The position numbers were made by a program, and so were the translations under genes. Below, piece by piece: positions 19,081 to 27,621 of a DNA stretch of 64,000 nucleotides. The stretch lies in the NCBI RefSeq assembly GCF_000283515.1, contig NC_015976.1, forward strand, positions 620,001-684,000, given 5' to 3'. The notes below the pieces were generated by a model. It was not told the origin of the DNA and made no database searches. It was given only the letters and a program-made list of their open reading frames with translations. Every line of letters begins with the position of its first letter. The stretch's first letter is position 1. Source of the DNA: Sphingobium sp. SYK-6. GTDB taxonomy: Bacteria > Pseudomonadota > Alphaproteobacteria > Sphingomonadales > Sphingomonadaceae.

Positions 19081-20346
19081 ATGAACGATCTCACGCAAAC
19101 GCCGGAAATGCTCATTGCCACCATGGGCGCGCGCGCACGCCGCGCCGCGACGGAGATGGCGATGGTGCCAAGCGCGCGCAAGGCCGAAGCGCTTCTCGCC
19201 GCGTCCGCTTCCCTTCGCGAGTCCGCCGCCAGGATCATTCTCGCCAATCGCGCGGACATGGAGCGCGGCGCTGCCAACGGGCTTTCCTCCGCCATGCTGG
19301 ATCGGCTGCGGCTGGATGAGGCGCGCATCGCCGCCATCGCCGATGCCGTGGCCAATGTCGCCGCGCTGGACGATCCGGTCGGGCAGGTGATCGACGAGGC
19401 GGTGCGGCCCAATGGCCTGCGCCTCCAGCGCGTGCGGGTGCCGCTCGGCGTCATCGGGATCATCTACGAGAGCCGGCCCAATGTGACGGCGGACGCCGCC
19501 GCGCTCTGCCTGCGCTCGGGCAATGCGGTGATCCTGCGCGGCGGCTCCGAAGCGCTGGAAAGCAATCGCGCGATCCACGCCGCGATGGTCAGGGGCATCA
19601 CGCAGGCGGGGCTCCCTGCCGAAGCGGTCCAGATCGTGCCGACCAGCGACCGCGCGGTGGTGGGCGCCATGCTGCGCGCGGTGGGGCTGATCGACATCAT
19701 CGTGCCGCGCGGCGGCAAGAGCCTGGTGGCGCGCGTGCAGGATGAGGCGCGCGTCCCCGTGCTCGCGCATCTGGACGGCATCTGCCACACTTATGTCCAT
19801 GCCGCTGCCGATCCGGTCATGGCGCGCGAGATCGTGGTCAATGCCAAGATGCGCCGCACCGGCATCTGCGGCGCGATGGAGACATTGCTGATCGACCGCG
19901 CCTATCCCGAGCCGGAAGCGCTCGTGCAGGCGCTGCTCGACGCGCGCTGCGACGTGCGCGGCGACGAGGGCGTGCGCAAGCTCGACGATCGCGTCGAGCC
20001 CGCCCAGCCGGGGGACTGGGACACGGAATATCTCGATGCCGTCGTCGCTGCCCGCTTCGTGAGCGGGATGGACGAGGCTCTGGCCCATATCGCGGCGCAT
20101 GGCAGCCACCATACAGACGCGATCGTGACCGGGGACCCGGCCGTCGCGGAGGATTTCCTCAACCGGTGCGACAGCGCGATCGTGATGTGGAATGCGTCCA
20201 CCCAGTTCGCCGATGGCGGCGAGTTCGGGCTTGGGGCGGAGATCGGTATCTCGACCGGTCGGCTGCATGCGCGCGGGCCCGTCGCGCTGGAAGGGCTGAC
20301 CACGTACAAATGGGTTGTGCGCGGCAACGGGCAGATCCGGCCATGA
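19081..20346 (+). CDS. proA: glutamate-5-semialdehyde dehydrogenase (gamma-glutamyl phosphate reductase)
   Basis: Second enzyme of proline synthesis: reduces gamma-glutamyl phosphate to glutamate-5-semialdehyde with NADPH. The 421 residues belong to the aldehyde dehydrogenase superfamily. The catalytic Cys is C263 in NAKMRRTGICGAMET. ESRPNVTADAAALCLRSGN and GIDIIVPRGG-like (LIDIIVPRGG) segments are typical. ATG 19081 is the natural start. The frame runs upstream into the divergent lipoprotein's region but does not look coding. Its TGA overlaps the next start (ATGA). proB is not adjacent. Confidence 0.96.
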   Translation: MNDLTQTPEMLIATMGARARRAATEMAMVPSARKAEALLAASASLRESAARIILANRADMERGAANGLSSAMLDRLRLDEARIAAIADAVANVAALDDPVGQVIDEAVRPNGLRLQRVRVPLGVIGIIYESRPNVTADAAALCLRSGNAVILRGGSEALESNRAIHAAMVRGITQAGLPAEAVQIVPTSDRAVVGAMLRAVGLIDIIVPRGGKSLVARVQDEARVPVLAHLDGICHTYVHAAADPVMAREIVVNAKMRRTGICGAMETLLIDRAYPEPEALVQALLDARCDVRGDEGVRKLDDRVEPAQPGDWDTEYLDAVVAARFVSGMDEALAHIAAHGSHHTDAIVTGDPAVAEDFLNRCDSAIVMWNASTQFADGGEFGLGAEIGISTGRLHARGPVALEGLTTYKWVVRGNGQIRP

Positions 20347-20921
20347 GCGGCGCGCGCTCCCTGATGCCGTCCCTGAAGCCGTCGCTGCGCCACCTCGGCA
20401 TGCTGGCCGCGCTCGGTTGGCTGGCAGGATGCCAGGCCGTGCCGCCGCCGCGAACCGAGCCTGCCCCGCGCCCCGCGCCGCCGCCGCCACCGCCCGCACC
20501 CGCACCAGCGCCGCAGGCACCGGCCGTGCCATGGGATGTCGCGCCGGTCGAGCCGGGCGACTGGTCCTATCGCGCGGAGGGGCGTGACAGCCTCGCGATG
20601 TTCGCACAGGCCGGCGCGCAGCCGCGTGTGGCGTTCGTCTGCCGGGCAGGCACCCGCGAGGTGGCGATGCGGCTGCTTTCCGTGGACGGGTCCGCGCGGC
20701 AAGTGGTGATCCGCACCAGCTACGGCGCCTTGCAATGGTCCGCGCTTGCCGCGACCGACGGGACGCGGCTGGTGACCATCACCCGGCCGGCGAGAGATCA
20801 GGGCTTCGACTGGATCGCCTATTCGCGCGGCCGCATCGGCATCGAGGCCGGTGGAGAGCCGTTGCTCGTCATCCCGGTGGGAGCGGAAATTGCGCGCGTT
20901 GTGGAGGACTGCCGGAACTGA
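20343..20921 (+). CDS. hypothetical lipoprotein, proline-rich N terminus
   Basis: A 192-residue predicted lipoprotein. The signal segment HLGMLAALGWLAGC ends in a lipobox Cys, followed by about 35 residues dominated by Pro and Ala. The folded part (about 65-192) has alternating beta-like strands (WSYRAEGRDSLAMFAQAG, RVAFVCRAGTREVAMRLL, LVTITRPARDQGFDWIAYSR). No family recognised. Its ATG overlaps the proA stop, so it is translated with proA, although a shared role with proline synthesis is not obvious. In other genomes this slot often holds nadD, which is absent here. Confidence 0.75.
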   Translation: MSGARSLMPSLKPSLRHLGMLAALGWLAGCQAVPPPRTEPAPRPAPPPPPPAPAPAPQAPAVPWDVAPVEPGDWSYRAEGRDSLAMFAQAGAQPRVAFVCRAGTREVAMRLLSVDGSARQVVIRTSYGALQWSALAATDGTRLVTITRPARDQGFDWIAYSRGRIGIEAGGEPLLVIPVGAEIARVVEDCRN

Positions 20922-21097
20922 GGTTTTCCGGCGGTTTCTGCCCGGATCGGCGGACGCATGATTATGATTCGAAAAAAGATAAATACAAGTCTTGTTCGCA
21001 CGTGCGTTATGAATCACATCTATGCTCATCGCAGGGCAGAGGCTTCCAGCCGCAACCTCGCGAAATGGTTTTAACGCAAGCGAAAGGAGGTGATCCG

Positions 21098-21154
21098 ATG
21101 TCTCATGGTTCAGCAATGGGGTCGGTCAAGTCCGTTCGGGGAGCCTGCCGCTAA
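21098..21154 (+). CDS. 18-codon short ORF with perfect Shine-Dalgarno
   Basis: ATG at 21098, TAA at 21152-21154, peptide MSHGSAMGSVKSVRGACR. AAAGGAGGTGATC lies at 21083-21095, two bases short of the start codon, and is complementary to the last 13 bases of a normal 16S rRNA. A site this strong is rare by chance. The peptide has Ser, Gly and Lys/Arg and no hydrophobic segment, so it is not a signal peptide. It could be a leader peptide controlling the structured downstream RNA, or a small protein in its own right. Confidence 0.45.
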   Translation: MSHGSAMGSVKSVRGACR

Positions 21155-21251
21155 GGCATTGGCGGCGGGTCGCGCGAGGATCCTGACAAGGGATCGGAAC
21201 GCGGCGTAAATCCCCGGGTGGCGGCACTTCCGGCCGCTGACCATGTATGAT

Positions 21252-21293
21252 GGGCCGCTCGGCGCCTCCAGAAGCAGGAGGTTCCGGCGGCCC
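21252..21293 (+). terminator. terminal hairpin of the short-ORF region
   Basis: Outer stem GGGCCGC (21252-21258) pairs with GCGGCCC (21287-21293), and an inner stem CCTCC (21265-21269) pairs with GGAGG (21277-21281). CTCTCATTT follows, so it could act as an intrinsic terminator with a weak T-run, or as the end of a structured RNA. Confidence 0.4.
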
Positions 21294-21319
21294 CTCTCAT
21301 TTGGGGGCATGAGCGAGGA

Positions 21320-21463
21320 ATGGCGCGAACGCTGCTGGGCATGGCCTGTGCGCTCTGCATCGCGAGCGTACCCGCGCCGGCGATAGCGCAAGAGGAGGGC
21401 TGGTCCGCGGCGCCATGGCGCGAGGATCTGGCGGCCGGCCCGCCGCTTCCCGACGCGGGCTGA
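21320..21463 (+). CDS. possible 47-aa secreted peptide
   Basis: A short frame, ATG 21320 to TGA 21461-21463, with a convincing signal peptide (TLLGMACALCIASVPAPAIAQ, cleavage after AIAQ) and a 23-residue mature part rich in Trp, Glu, Pro and Gly. GAGCGAGGA abuts the start, closer than ideal. It lies just after the hairpin-rich region and may be its downstream gene. No family recognised; the signal peptide pattern is the only support. Confidence 0.35.
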   Translation: MARTLLGMACALCIASVPAPAIAQEEGWSAAPWREDLAAGPPLPDAG

Positions 21464-21516
21464 GAGCAAAAGAGTTTCGCGGATCTCGGCAGACGCGCCG
21501 AGCCGTGAGGCCCCGC

Positions 21517-22233
21517 TCAGTTGCTGTGCAGGGCGGCCTGCGCCATCTGCGCGCCCTGCGGCACGGCCATCATCTTGCCGGACGTGACGATCACGCGCGT
21601 GCCGAGCTTCGCCTCGGCGAAGACCAGCTTGGCGAACGCGAGCGGCACGCCGATGCAGCCATGCGTGGCATTGCCCCAGGCGACTTCGCTGGCGTGGATC
21701 GCGACCCCGTCATTGGTGAGGCGCATCATGTAGGGCATGGGGGCGCCATAGAGGTTGGACACATGGTCCACTTTCTTCTGCATGATGGGGAAAGTGCCGA
21801 GCGGGGTGGGCTTGTCGTCCGCGCCATAGAGGATGACGGCGGCGCCGATCTGGTAGCCCCCGCGGAACACCGCGATCGTCTGCGCCTGCAGGTCCACCGT
21901 GATGATGACTTCGCCCGGCGGCACGCCTTCCTCGTCCCACACATAGTCGCCATGGCGGAACGGCCCCTTGACCTCCAGCACGCGCTTGAGCTGCATGGGG
22001 TCGCCGGCGTCGAAGGACGCGGGATGCGCCTCGGCGGCCGGGACCGGTTGCGCAGGCGCGCTCTCCTGTGCCTCTGGCTGCACCGCCGGTGCCGCTGGCA
22101 CGGGCGCTTCCCGGGCCGTGTCGGCGCGCGCGAAATGCATCGGGGCGAGGCTGGTCGTCAGCACGCCCGCCGCCAGCACGCCTGCGAGGGCGAGGCCGGT
22201 GCGGATCATCCTGCGTTGCGTGGTCGCTTTCAT
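21517..22233 (-). CDS. L,D-transpeptidase (YkuD domain), exported
   Basis: Cross-links peptidoglycan stems (3-3 links) or attaches proteins to them in the periplasm. I start at ATG 22233 (MKATTQRRM), where a signal anchor follows (GLALAGVLAAGVLTTSLA); 78 further upstream bases are open but less likely. The product has 238 residues. After a Pro/Ala/Glu linker, the YkuD domain runs from about 105, with H180 in GVAIHASE and the catalytic THGC at about 190-193. The residue two after the Cys is Gly (HGCIGVP), where most YkuD proteins have Arg. The fold and catalytic Cys are clear; the exact product is not. Confidence 0.88.
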   Translation of the reverse strand: MKATTQRRMIRTGLALAGVLAAGVLTTSLAPMHFARADTAREAPVPAAPAVQPEAQESAPAQPVPAAEAHPASFDAGDPMQLKRVLEVKGPFRHGDYVWDEEGVPPGEVIITVDLQAQTIAVFRGGYQIGAAVILYGADDKPTPLGTFPIMQKKVDHVSNLYGAPMPYMMRLTNDGVAIHASEVAWGNATHGCIGVPLAFAKLVFAEAKLGTRVIVTSGKMMAVPQGAQMAQAALHSN

Positions 22234-22326
22234 GGCGCGGGTCCTGCGCCCATTCGGGGCCGGTGCGCAATGTGCCATTTCCGGTCGTTTCCCGATGGGA
22301 CAGCCGCGCACGGATATCTTAACGGG

Positions 22327-22842
22327 TTAACGCGGGGCCTTGTCGTCCTCCGCCGCGCCATTCTCCTCCTCGGCCTGATGGTAGAGGATTTCGTTGCGGA
22401 TATGGATGACTTGCGATCCCAGCCGCGTCTCGACGATGAAGATCGCGAACGCGCTGGCGATGGAGATCATCGATCCCATGAACAGCAGCGCGATCAGCGT
22501 GCCCAGATTGGCCATCACGAGATTGGATGCGAACAGCAGGATGACGACCGCGCTGATCAGCAGCGCGGCCAGCACCGACAGGAAGATGGCGGTATTCACC
22601 ACCGATATCCGCCGGTCGAGGATGCGGATTTCCTGGATCAGCCGGTCATGCTCGGCCCCGGTCGACTGGGGCACGAGCTTCTCCACCACCCGCGCCCGGT
22701 CGATGACGCGGGCGAGGCGGCTGGCGCAAACGTTGAGGAAGCCGCCGATGCCTGCGAGCAGGAACACCGGCGCCACCGCAAGCTGGATGACATGCGTGAC
22801 TTCGCTGACCTCGGGATAGCTCAGCGCCGGGATGGCACTCAT
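22327..22842 (-). CDS. DUF2721 family membrane protein
   Basis: A 171-residue inner-membrane protein of the DUF2721 family. Three hydrophobic segments are visible (VIQLAVAPVFLLAGIGGFLN, FLSVLAALLISAVVILLFAS, ALLFMGSMISIASAFAIFIV) with a helical cytoplasmic loop (RVIDRARVVEKLV...EIRILDRRISVVN). The C terminus is acidic. Its ATG overlaps the stop of the aminotransferase gene (ATGA), so it is translated with it. No biochemical role is known for the family. Confidence 0.8.
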   Translation of the reverse strand: MSAIPALSYPEVSEVTHVIQLAVAPVFLLAGIGGFLNVCASRLARVIDRARVVEKLVPQSTGAEHDRLIQEIRILDRRISVVNTAIFLSVLAALLISAVVILLFASNLVMANLGTLIALLFMGSMISIASAFAIFIVETRLGSQVIHIRNEILYHQAEEENGAAEDDKAPR

Positions 22843-24050
22843 CCGGTCGCCTTGGTGCCGGGCACGTTCACGCCCATTGACTGGAGGTAGCGCTTCACGT
22901 TGCGTGCCGCCTGGCGCAGCCGCTGCTCGTTCTCCACCATTGCGATGCGGACATAGCCCTCGCCGTCCTCGCCATAGCCGACGCCGGGCGCCACCGCGAC
23001 CTTCGCCTCGGTGAGCAGTTGCTTGGAGAATTCGAGGCTCCCCATCTCGCGCAGCGCGGGCGGCAGCGGGGCCCATGCGAACATGGAGGCGCGCGGCGAG
23101 GGGATGTCCCATCCCGCGCGGGCAAAGCTCTCGACCATCACGTCGCGGCGCTTCTGGTAGAGCTGGCGGTTCTTCTCCACAATGTCCTGCGGCCCGTTGA
23201 GCGCGGCGCAGGCAGCGGCCTGGATGGGCGTGAAGGCGCCGTAATCCAGATAGGACTTCACCCGCGTGAGCGCCGCGATCAGCTTCTTGTTGCCGACCGC
23301 GAAGCCCATGCGCCAGCCGGCCATGGAATAGGTCTTGGACATGGATGTGAATTCGATGGCGATGTCCTTCGCGCCCGGCACCTGCAGGATGGAGGGCGTC
23401 GGGTTGCCGTCATAATAAAGCTCGGAATAAGCGAGGTCGGAGATCAGCCAGACCTGATTGTCCTTCGCCCATGCGACCAGCCGCTCGTAGAAAGCGAGGT
23501 CCACCGTCTCCGCCGTCGGGTTCGACGGATAATTGACGATGAGGATGCTGGGGCGGGGCACGGTGAAGTGCATCGCGCGCTCCAGCGCCCGGAAATAATT
23601 CTCGTCCGGCGTGGTGGGCACCGAGCGGATCGTGGCCCCGGCGATGATGAAGCCGAAGGTGTGGATCGGGTAGGAGGGGTTGGGCGCCAGCACCACGTCG
23701 CCCGGCGCGGTGATTGCCGTGGCGAGGCTGGAGAGCCCTTCCTTGGAGCCCATGGTCACGACCACTTCGCTCTCGGGATCGACGTCCACGCCGAAGCGCC
23801 GGGCATAATAATTGGCCTGCGCCTTGCGCAGCCCGGGAATGCCCTTGGACTGGGAATAGCCGTGGGCGTTGGGTTTCTGCGCCACTTCGACCAGCTTGTC
23901 GATGACATGGGCGGGCGGCGGCAGGTCGGGATTGCCCATGCCCAGATCGATGATGTCCTCGCCTGCCGCACGCGCCGCGGCCCGCATCGCATTCACTTCG
24001 GCGATGACATATGGCGGCAGGCGCTTGATGCGGTAGAACTCGTCGGACAT
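22839..24050 (-). CDS. LL-diaminopimelate aminotransferase-like class I/II aminotransferase
   Basis: PLP aminotransferase of 403 residues. The PLP lysine is K239 in FTSMSKTYSMAGWRMGF; D205 and Y208 (LISDLAYSEL) bind the cofactor. The N terminus MSDEFYRIKRLPPYVIAEVN and DIIDLGMGNPD are typical of the proteobacterial group annotated as LL-diaminopimelate or alanine/AlaC-type aminotransferase. Start at ATG 24050, though the frame continues far upstream as antisense to phaC. Which amino donor it uses is uncertain: alanine-pyruvate exchange (AlaC) is as likely as lysine synthesis. It is divergent from phaC, with about 120 bases between. Confidence 0.85.
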   Translation of the reverse strand: MSDEFYRIKRLPPYVIAEVNAMRAAARAAGEDIIDLGMGNPDLPPPAHVIDKLVEVAQKPNAHGYSQSKGIPGLRKAQANYYARRFGVDVDPESEVVVTMGSKEGLSSLATAITAPGDVVLAPNPSYPIHTFGFIIAGATIRSVPTTPDENYFRALERAMHFTVPRPSILIVNYPSNPTAETVDLAFYERLVAWAKDNQVWLISDLAYSELYYDGNPTPSILQVPGAKDIAIEFTSMSKTYSMAGWRMGFAVGNKKLIAALTRVKSYLDYGAFTPIQAAACAALNGPQDIVEKNRQLYQKRRDVMVESFARAGWDIPSPRASMFAWAPLPPALREMGSLEFSKQLLTEAKVAVAPGVGYGEDGEGYVRIAMVENEQRLRQAARNVKRYLQSMGVNVPGTKATG

Positions 24051-24169
24051 TGTGAAGTCGGTCTCCGTGGATGGAACGGGCCGGGCGATCCTGTCTTGGG
24101 ACTGCCGGGCCACTCGTCCATATAGCCTGCGCAGCAACCACGTGCCACCAAAACCGAAGAGGTGCCCTG

Positions 24170-25912
24170 ATGGAACAGCAGACGATCGATGCGCCGGGTC
24201 TGGCCCAGATGCAGCACTGGACCCGCGTGATCGGCCTGGCGCAGCAGCGCATCCTCGAGCGCAGTGCCGATCTGGCCGAGCGGGCCATGCGTTTCCGCAG
24301 TCTGGAAGCGCATCCCAATCTGGAGAAGATCGCCGAGATCCAGGCGCAGATGGCGAACCGCAGCATGGCGCTCTGGGAGCAGTTCCTGGCGCGCGCCGGC
24401 GGATCGGAGAGCGGCGAGGGCGAGGCACCTTCGCAGGCCGATCTCGATCGGCGCTTCGCCGATCCGCGCTGGCGCGACAATCCGGTGTTCGATCTCATCC
24501 GCCAGATCTATCTGCTCGCGTCGGAATTTCTTCTCCAGCTTGCCGAGAATGTCGACGGGCTGGACAGCCGCGAGAAGGAGAAGCTGCGCTTCGTGACGCA
24601 GCGTTTCGTGGAAGCCTCGAGCCCGAGCAATTTCCCCTTCACCAATCCGCTGGTGATCGAGCGGACGATCGAGACGCGCGGCGAGAACCTGCTCACCGGG
24701 CTCGAGCATCTGCTGGCCGACATCGATCGCGGCCAGCTCACGCATACGGATGGCTCTGCCTTCGAGCTCGGCCGCAACATCGCCACGACGCCGGGCAAGG
24801 TGGTGCACGAGACGCCGCTTTACCAGCTCATCCAATATGCGCCCGCCACGCCGGATGTGATGGCGACGCCGCTGCTCATCTTCCCGCCGTGGATCAACCG
24901 CTTCTACATTCTCGATCTCAATCCGCAGAAGAGCTTCGTCAAATGGGCGGTCGACCAGGGCCTCACCGTGTTCATGGTGAGCTGGAAGTCGGCCGATGCC
25001 AGCATGGCCGATGTCGGCCTCGATGATTATGTGCTGCGCGGGCAGATCGACGCCATTGATGTCGTGCGGGGCCTGCTCGGCGTGCCGGCGGTCCATGCCG
25101 TGGGCTATTGCGTGGCGGGCACGGTGCTCTCCGCCACGCTGGCCCTGCTTGCCGCGCGGGGCGAGGCGGACAAGGTGGCGAGCGCGACGTTCTTCACCAC
25201 GCAGGTCGATTTCTCGCAGGCGGGCGATCTCAACCTGTTCGTGGACGATGAGCAGATCGCGCTGATCGAGAGCCTCGTCACGGAGGGCTTTCTGGACGGG
25301 CGCTACCTTGCCGCCACCTTCAATCTGCTGCGCGGGCAGGACCTGATCTGGAACTATGTCGTCAACAACTACCTGCTCGGCAACGACTATCCGCAGTTCG
25401 ACCTGCTGTACTGGAATGGGGACACCACCAATCTCCCTGCCCGGTGGCATCGCGCTTATCTGACGGATTTCTACCGGGACAACCGGCTGGTGCAGCCGGG
25501 CGGTCTCGTCGTGGACGGTACGCCGATCGACCTCAGCCGTGTCGAGACGCCCAGCTACGTCCAGGCAGGCATCGAGGACCATATCGCGCCGGCCTGCTCG
25601 GTCTGGAAGATCATGGATCATTTCACTGGTCCCCGGCGCTTCGTGCTGGCCGGTTCGGGCCATATCGCCGGGGTGGTCAATCCGCCCGCCGCGGGCAAAT
25701 ATCAGTACTGGACCAGCGAGGAGGCACAGGGCGATTTCGACTCCTTCCGCGCGCATGCGAAGGAGACACGGGGAAGCTGGTGGCCGGACTGGGTCGCGTG
25801 GCTGAAAGGCCTTGATCCCACCCGCGTCGCGGCGAGCGGCGCCCGCATCCCGGGGGAAGGCGCGCTGGCCGCGATCGAGGACGCGCCGGGGCGTTACGTC
25901 CGCCAGCGCTGA
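24170..25912 (+). CDS. phaC: class I polyhydroxyalkanoate synthase
   Basis: Polymerises (R)-3-hydroxyacyl-CoA, chiefly 3-hydroxybutyryl-CoA, into PHA granules. ATG 24170 follows GAGG and gives 580 residues, normal for class I. The lipase-like box is GYCVAGT with nucleophile C314; the partner residues are D470 (AGIEDHIAP) and H498 (GSGHIAGVVNPP). The PhaC N-terminal domain with FTNPLVIERTIETRG is present. No phaA, phaB or phaE is adjacent, which agrees with class I and with scattered pha genes. A phasin gene follows 186 bases downstream. Confidence 0.97.
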   Translation: MEQQTIDAPGLAQMQHWTRVIGLAQQRILERSADLAERAMRFRSLEAHPNLEKIAEIQAQMANRSMALWEQFLARAGGSESGEGEAPSQADLDRRFADPRWRDNPVFDLIRQIYLLASEFLLQLAENVDGLDSREKEKLRFVTQRFVEASSPSNFPFTNPLVIERTIETRGENLLTGLEHLLADIDRGQLTHTDGSAFELGRNIATTPGKVVHETPLYQLIQYAPATPDVMATPLLIFPPWINRFYILDLNPQKSFVKWAVDQGLTVFMVSWKSADASMADVGLDDYVLRGQIDAIDVVRGLLGVPAVHAVGYCVAGTVLSATLALLAARGEADKVASATFFTTQVDFSQAGDLNLFVDDEQIALIESLVTEGFLDGRYLAATFNLLRGQDLIWNYVVNNYLLGNDYPQFDLLYWNGDTTNLPARWHRAYLTDFYRDNRLVQPGGLVVDGTPIDLSRVETPSYVQAGIEDHIAPACSVWKIMDHFTGPRRFVLAGSGHIAGVVNPPAAGKYQYWTSEEAQGDFDSFRAHAKETRGSWWPDWVAWLKGLDPTRVAASGARIPGEGALAAIEDAPGRYVRQR

Positions 25913-26014
25913 GGGCGTGCGCGCGGCGCCTGACGGGCGCGATCCAGCATAAGGACGGGGCCGCGAGCGCGGGGCAGGCGCCCGCGCAAGAGCCTCCCAG
26001 CGCCTGTAAGACAC

Positions 26015-26081
26015 TTTTGTTGCAGTGCATCATTATCCTTGCCAACAGGGGCGGAATCGCCTATGCTGCATTGCAACAAAA
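26015..26081 (+). promoter_or_regulatory. inverted TGC-rich repeat before phasin, PhaR-like operator
   Basis: Two 15-base arms in opposite orientation, TTTTGTTGCAGTGCA (26015-26029) and TGCATTGCAACAAAA (26067-26081), match at 14 of 15 positions. They lie 18 bases upstream of the phasin TTG start. PhaR repressors of Paracoccus and Rhodobacter bind TGC-rich palindromes before phasin genes; that these arms are such sites is inferred. Confidence 0.55.
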
Positions 26082-26098
26082 CATTTCAGGAGATTGTT

Positions 26099-26986
26099 TT
26101 GGCTACTCCACCAAAGCCTGCTTCGCGGAAACCGGGCGCAAAAAGCGCGCCCGCAGGTGCGAAGCCAGCGACCGTGAAGTCGTCCACAGCGAAAGCCGAG
26201 ACGCCGTCGAAGCCTACCGTCAAGGCGAAGCCGGCGCCGTCTGCCGCGGCACCCGCGCCCAAGCCTGCGGCGCCTGCGCCGAAGGTCGCCACGCCTGCAT
26301 CGCAGGCCAAGCCTGCGCCCGTCGACCAGAAGGCGGCACCGGCGCCCAAAGCTGCTGCCCCGGTCGAATGGCCGGTCTCCTCGCCGGCGAAGTCCGAGCC
26401 GGCCGTAGAACAACAGACTGCTGAAAAACTGACTGCGCAAGCAGCCACCCCCACTCCTCCCAAGGCGGTTGGCGTCGACACCCCTTCTGTCGCGACCGCC
26501 AAGACGAAAGGCGAATTGATCATGACCGATGCGATGGAAACCGCGAAGACCTTTGCTGAAGAAACCAAGACCCGCATGCAGAGCGCGTTCTCTGAAATGA
26601 ACGATAAGGCCAAGACGACGATGGAGAAGTCGGCGAAGGCGTTCGAGGAGCTGGGCGAGCTGACCAAGGGCAATCTCGAAGCCATGGTCGAATCCTCCAA
26701 GATCGCGGCCAAGGGCGTCGAATCGCTGAGCCAGGAAGCTGCCGACTTCGGCCGCAAGTCCTTCGAGAAGACCAGCTCGACCATGAAGAGCTTCGCGTCG
26801 GTCAAGACGCCCGCCGAGTTCTTCCAGCTCCAGAGCGAGCTGCTGAGCCAGGCGATGGACAGCTTCGCGTCGGAAGCGTCGAAGAACAGCGAAGCGATGC
26901 TGAAGCTGGCCGGCGACATCGCGCAGCCGATCAGCAACCGCGTCTCGATCGTCACCGAGAAGATGAAGAAGACGCTCGCGGCCTGA
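26099..26986 (+). CDS. phasin family protein with long Lys/Ala/Pro N-terminal tail
   Basis: PHA-granule surface protein. The best start is TTG 26099, with AGGAG six bases upstream; no ATG fits as well. It gives 295 residues. Residues 1 to about 120 are a repetitive Lys/Ala/Pro tail ([16 protein letters not shown]...), and the phasin domain follows ([20 protein letters not shown], amphipathic helices to the C-terminal ALAA-like end). The tail resembles the basic region of PhaF-type phasins, which bind DNA, but sits at the opposite end. An ATG at 26522 could start a 154-residue tail-less form. A strong terminator follows. Confidence 0.85.
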   Translation: MATPPKPASRKPGAKSAPAGAKPATVKSSTAKAETPSKPTVKAKPAPSAAAPAPKPAAPAPKVATPASQAKPAPVDQKAAPAPKAAAPVEWPVSSPAKSEPAVEQQTAEKLTAQAATPTPPKAVGVDTPSVATAKTKGELIMTDAMETAKTFAEETKTRMQSAFSEMNDKAKTTMEKSAKAFEELGELTKGNLEAMVESSKIAAKGVESLSQEAADFGRKSFEKTSSTMKSFASVKTPAEFFQLQSELLSQAMDSFASEASKNSEAMLKLAGDIAQPISNRVSIVTEKMKKTLAA

Positions 26987-27014
26987 TCGCGCAGCTCTTC
27001 CGGAAAAGAGAAAA

Positions 27015-27047
27015 GGCGGCGCGCTCCGGTGCGCCGCCCTTTTTTTT
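27015..27047 (+). terminator. strong intrinsic terminator after phasin
   Basis: GGCGGCGC (27015-27022) pairs with GCGCCGCC (27031-27038) across an 8-base loop, and nine pyrimidines with eight T's follow. It lies about 28 bases after the phasin stop and is the clearest rho-independent terminator in the window. Confidence 0.85.
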
Positions 27048-27102
27048 CGCTTTATGGGCTCGGCCCTTGCAAGGGGGGCGGGCGATATCCTATTTTCGGG
27101 AC

Positions 27103-27468
27103 ATGAGAATGACCGGCGCTGAGACTTTCCGCCCCATCATGGCCGGACGGCAGGATGAGGAAGGGCCTGGGGGACCGGGGCTCGGCATTGCCACGCGCGC
27201 GCGCACCCGCACCAAGAAGCCGACGCCCTACAAGGTGCTCATGCTCAATGACGACTACACGCCGATGGAGTTCGTCGTGGATGTGCTCCAGCGCTTCTTC
27301 CGCATGGACCTCGAGCAGGCGACCCGCGTGATGCTCCATGTCCACCAGCGCGGCGTGGGCGTGTGCGGCGTGTTCAGCTATGAAGTCGCCGAGACCAAGG
27401 TCAATCAGGTGATGGATTATGCCCGGCAGAACCAGCACCCGCTGCAGTGCACGCTGGAGCACGCCTGA
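27103..27468 (+). CDS. clpS: ATP-dependent Clp protease adaptor ClpS
   Basis: Delivers N-degron substrates to ClpA/ClpP; cytoplasmic. Product of 121 residues from ATG 27103; ATGs at 27109 and 27139 are alternatives, since the first 35 residues are a variable flexible tail. The core [19 protein letters not shown] contains the NDD residues that hold the substrate alpha-amino group. [17 protein letters not shown] and [13 protein letters not shown] complete the fold. It has no clpA neighbour in the window and is separated from the phasin by a terminator. Confidence 0.95.
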   Translation: MRMTGAETFRPIMAGRQDEEGPGGPGLGIATRARTRTKKPTPYKVLMLNDDYTPMEFVVDVLQRFFRMDLEQATRVMLHVHQRGVGVCGVFSYEVAETKVNQVMDYARQNQHPLQCTLEHA

Positions 27469-27621
27469 GCGCCACCTAGCGGCAAGGGCCAAGCCCTCCG
27501 CCTCTCACTGACTCCCTGCGAAACAACCGTGTGACCCACGGCGGGGGGCGCTTCGTGCGCTCGCCCGTTGGGCGTCCGCGTCAGCGCCAGCGCCGGCGCC
27601 TTCCGTCCGCCAGCTCATCAA

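Larger units (their letters stand above)
20955..21297 (+). ncRNA. candidate structured RNA or leader region with short ORF
   Basis: This 600-base gap between the proA operon and the L,D-transpeptidase gene is otherwise empty. It begins with an AT-rich patch (about 20960-21030) that stands out from the GC-rich neighbourhood and may hold a promoter. Next comes a 13-base perfect complement of the 16S rRNA 3' end (21083-21095) before an 18-codon frame. Four potential hairpins follow in a row: CCGC/GCGG near 21148-21170, GATCC/GGATC near 21179-21195, GCGGC/GCCGC near 21220-21238, and a large terminal stem at 21252-21293. I do not recognise it as a known RNA family. Strand and extent are inferred. 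Confidence 0.4.
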
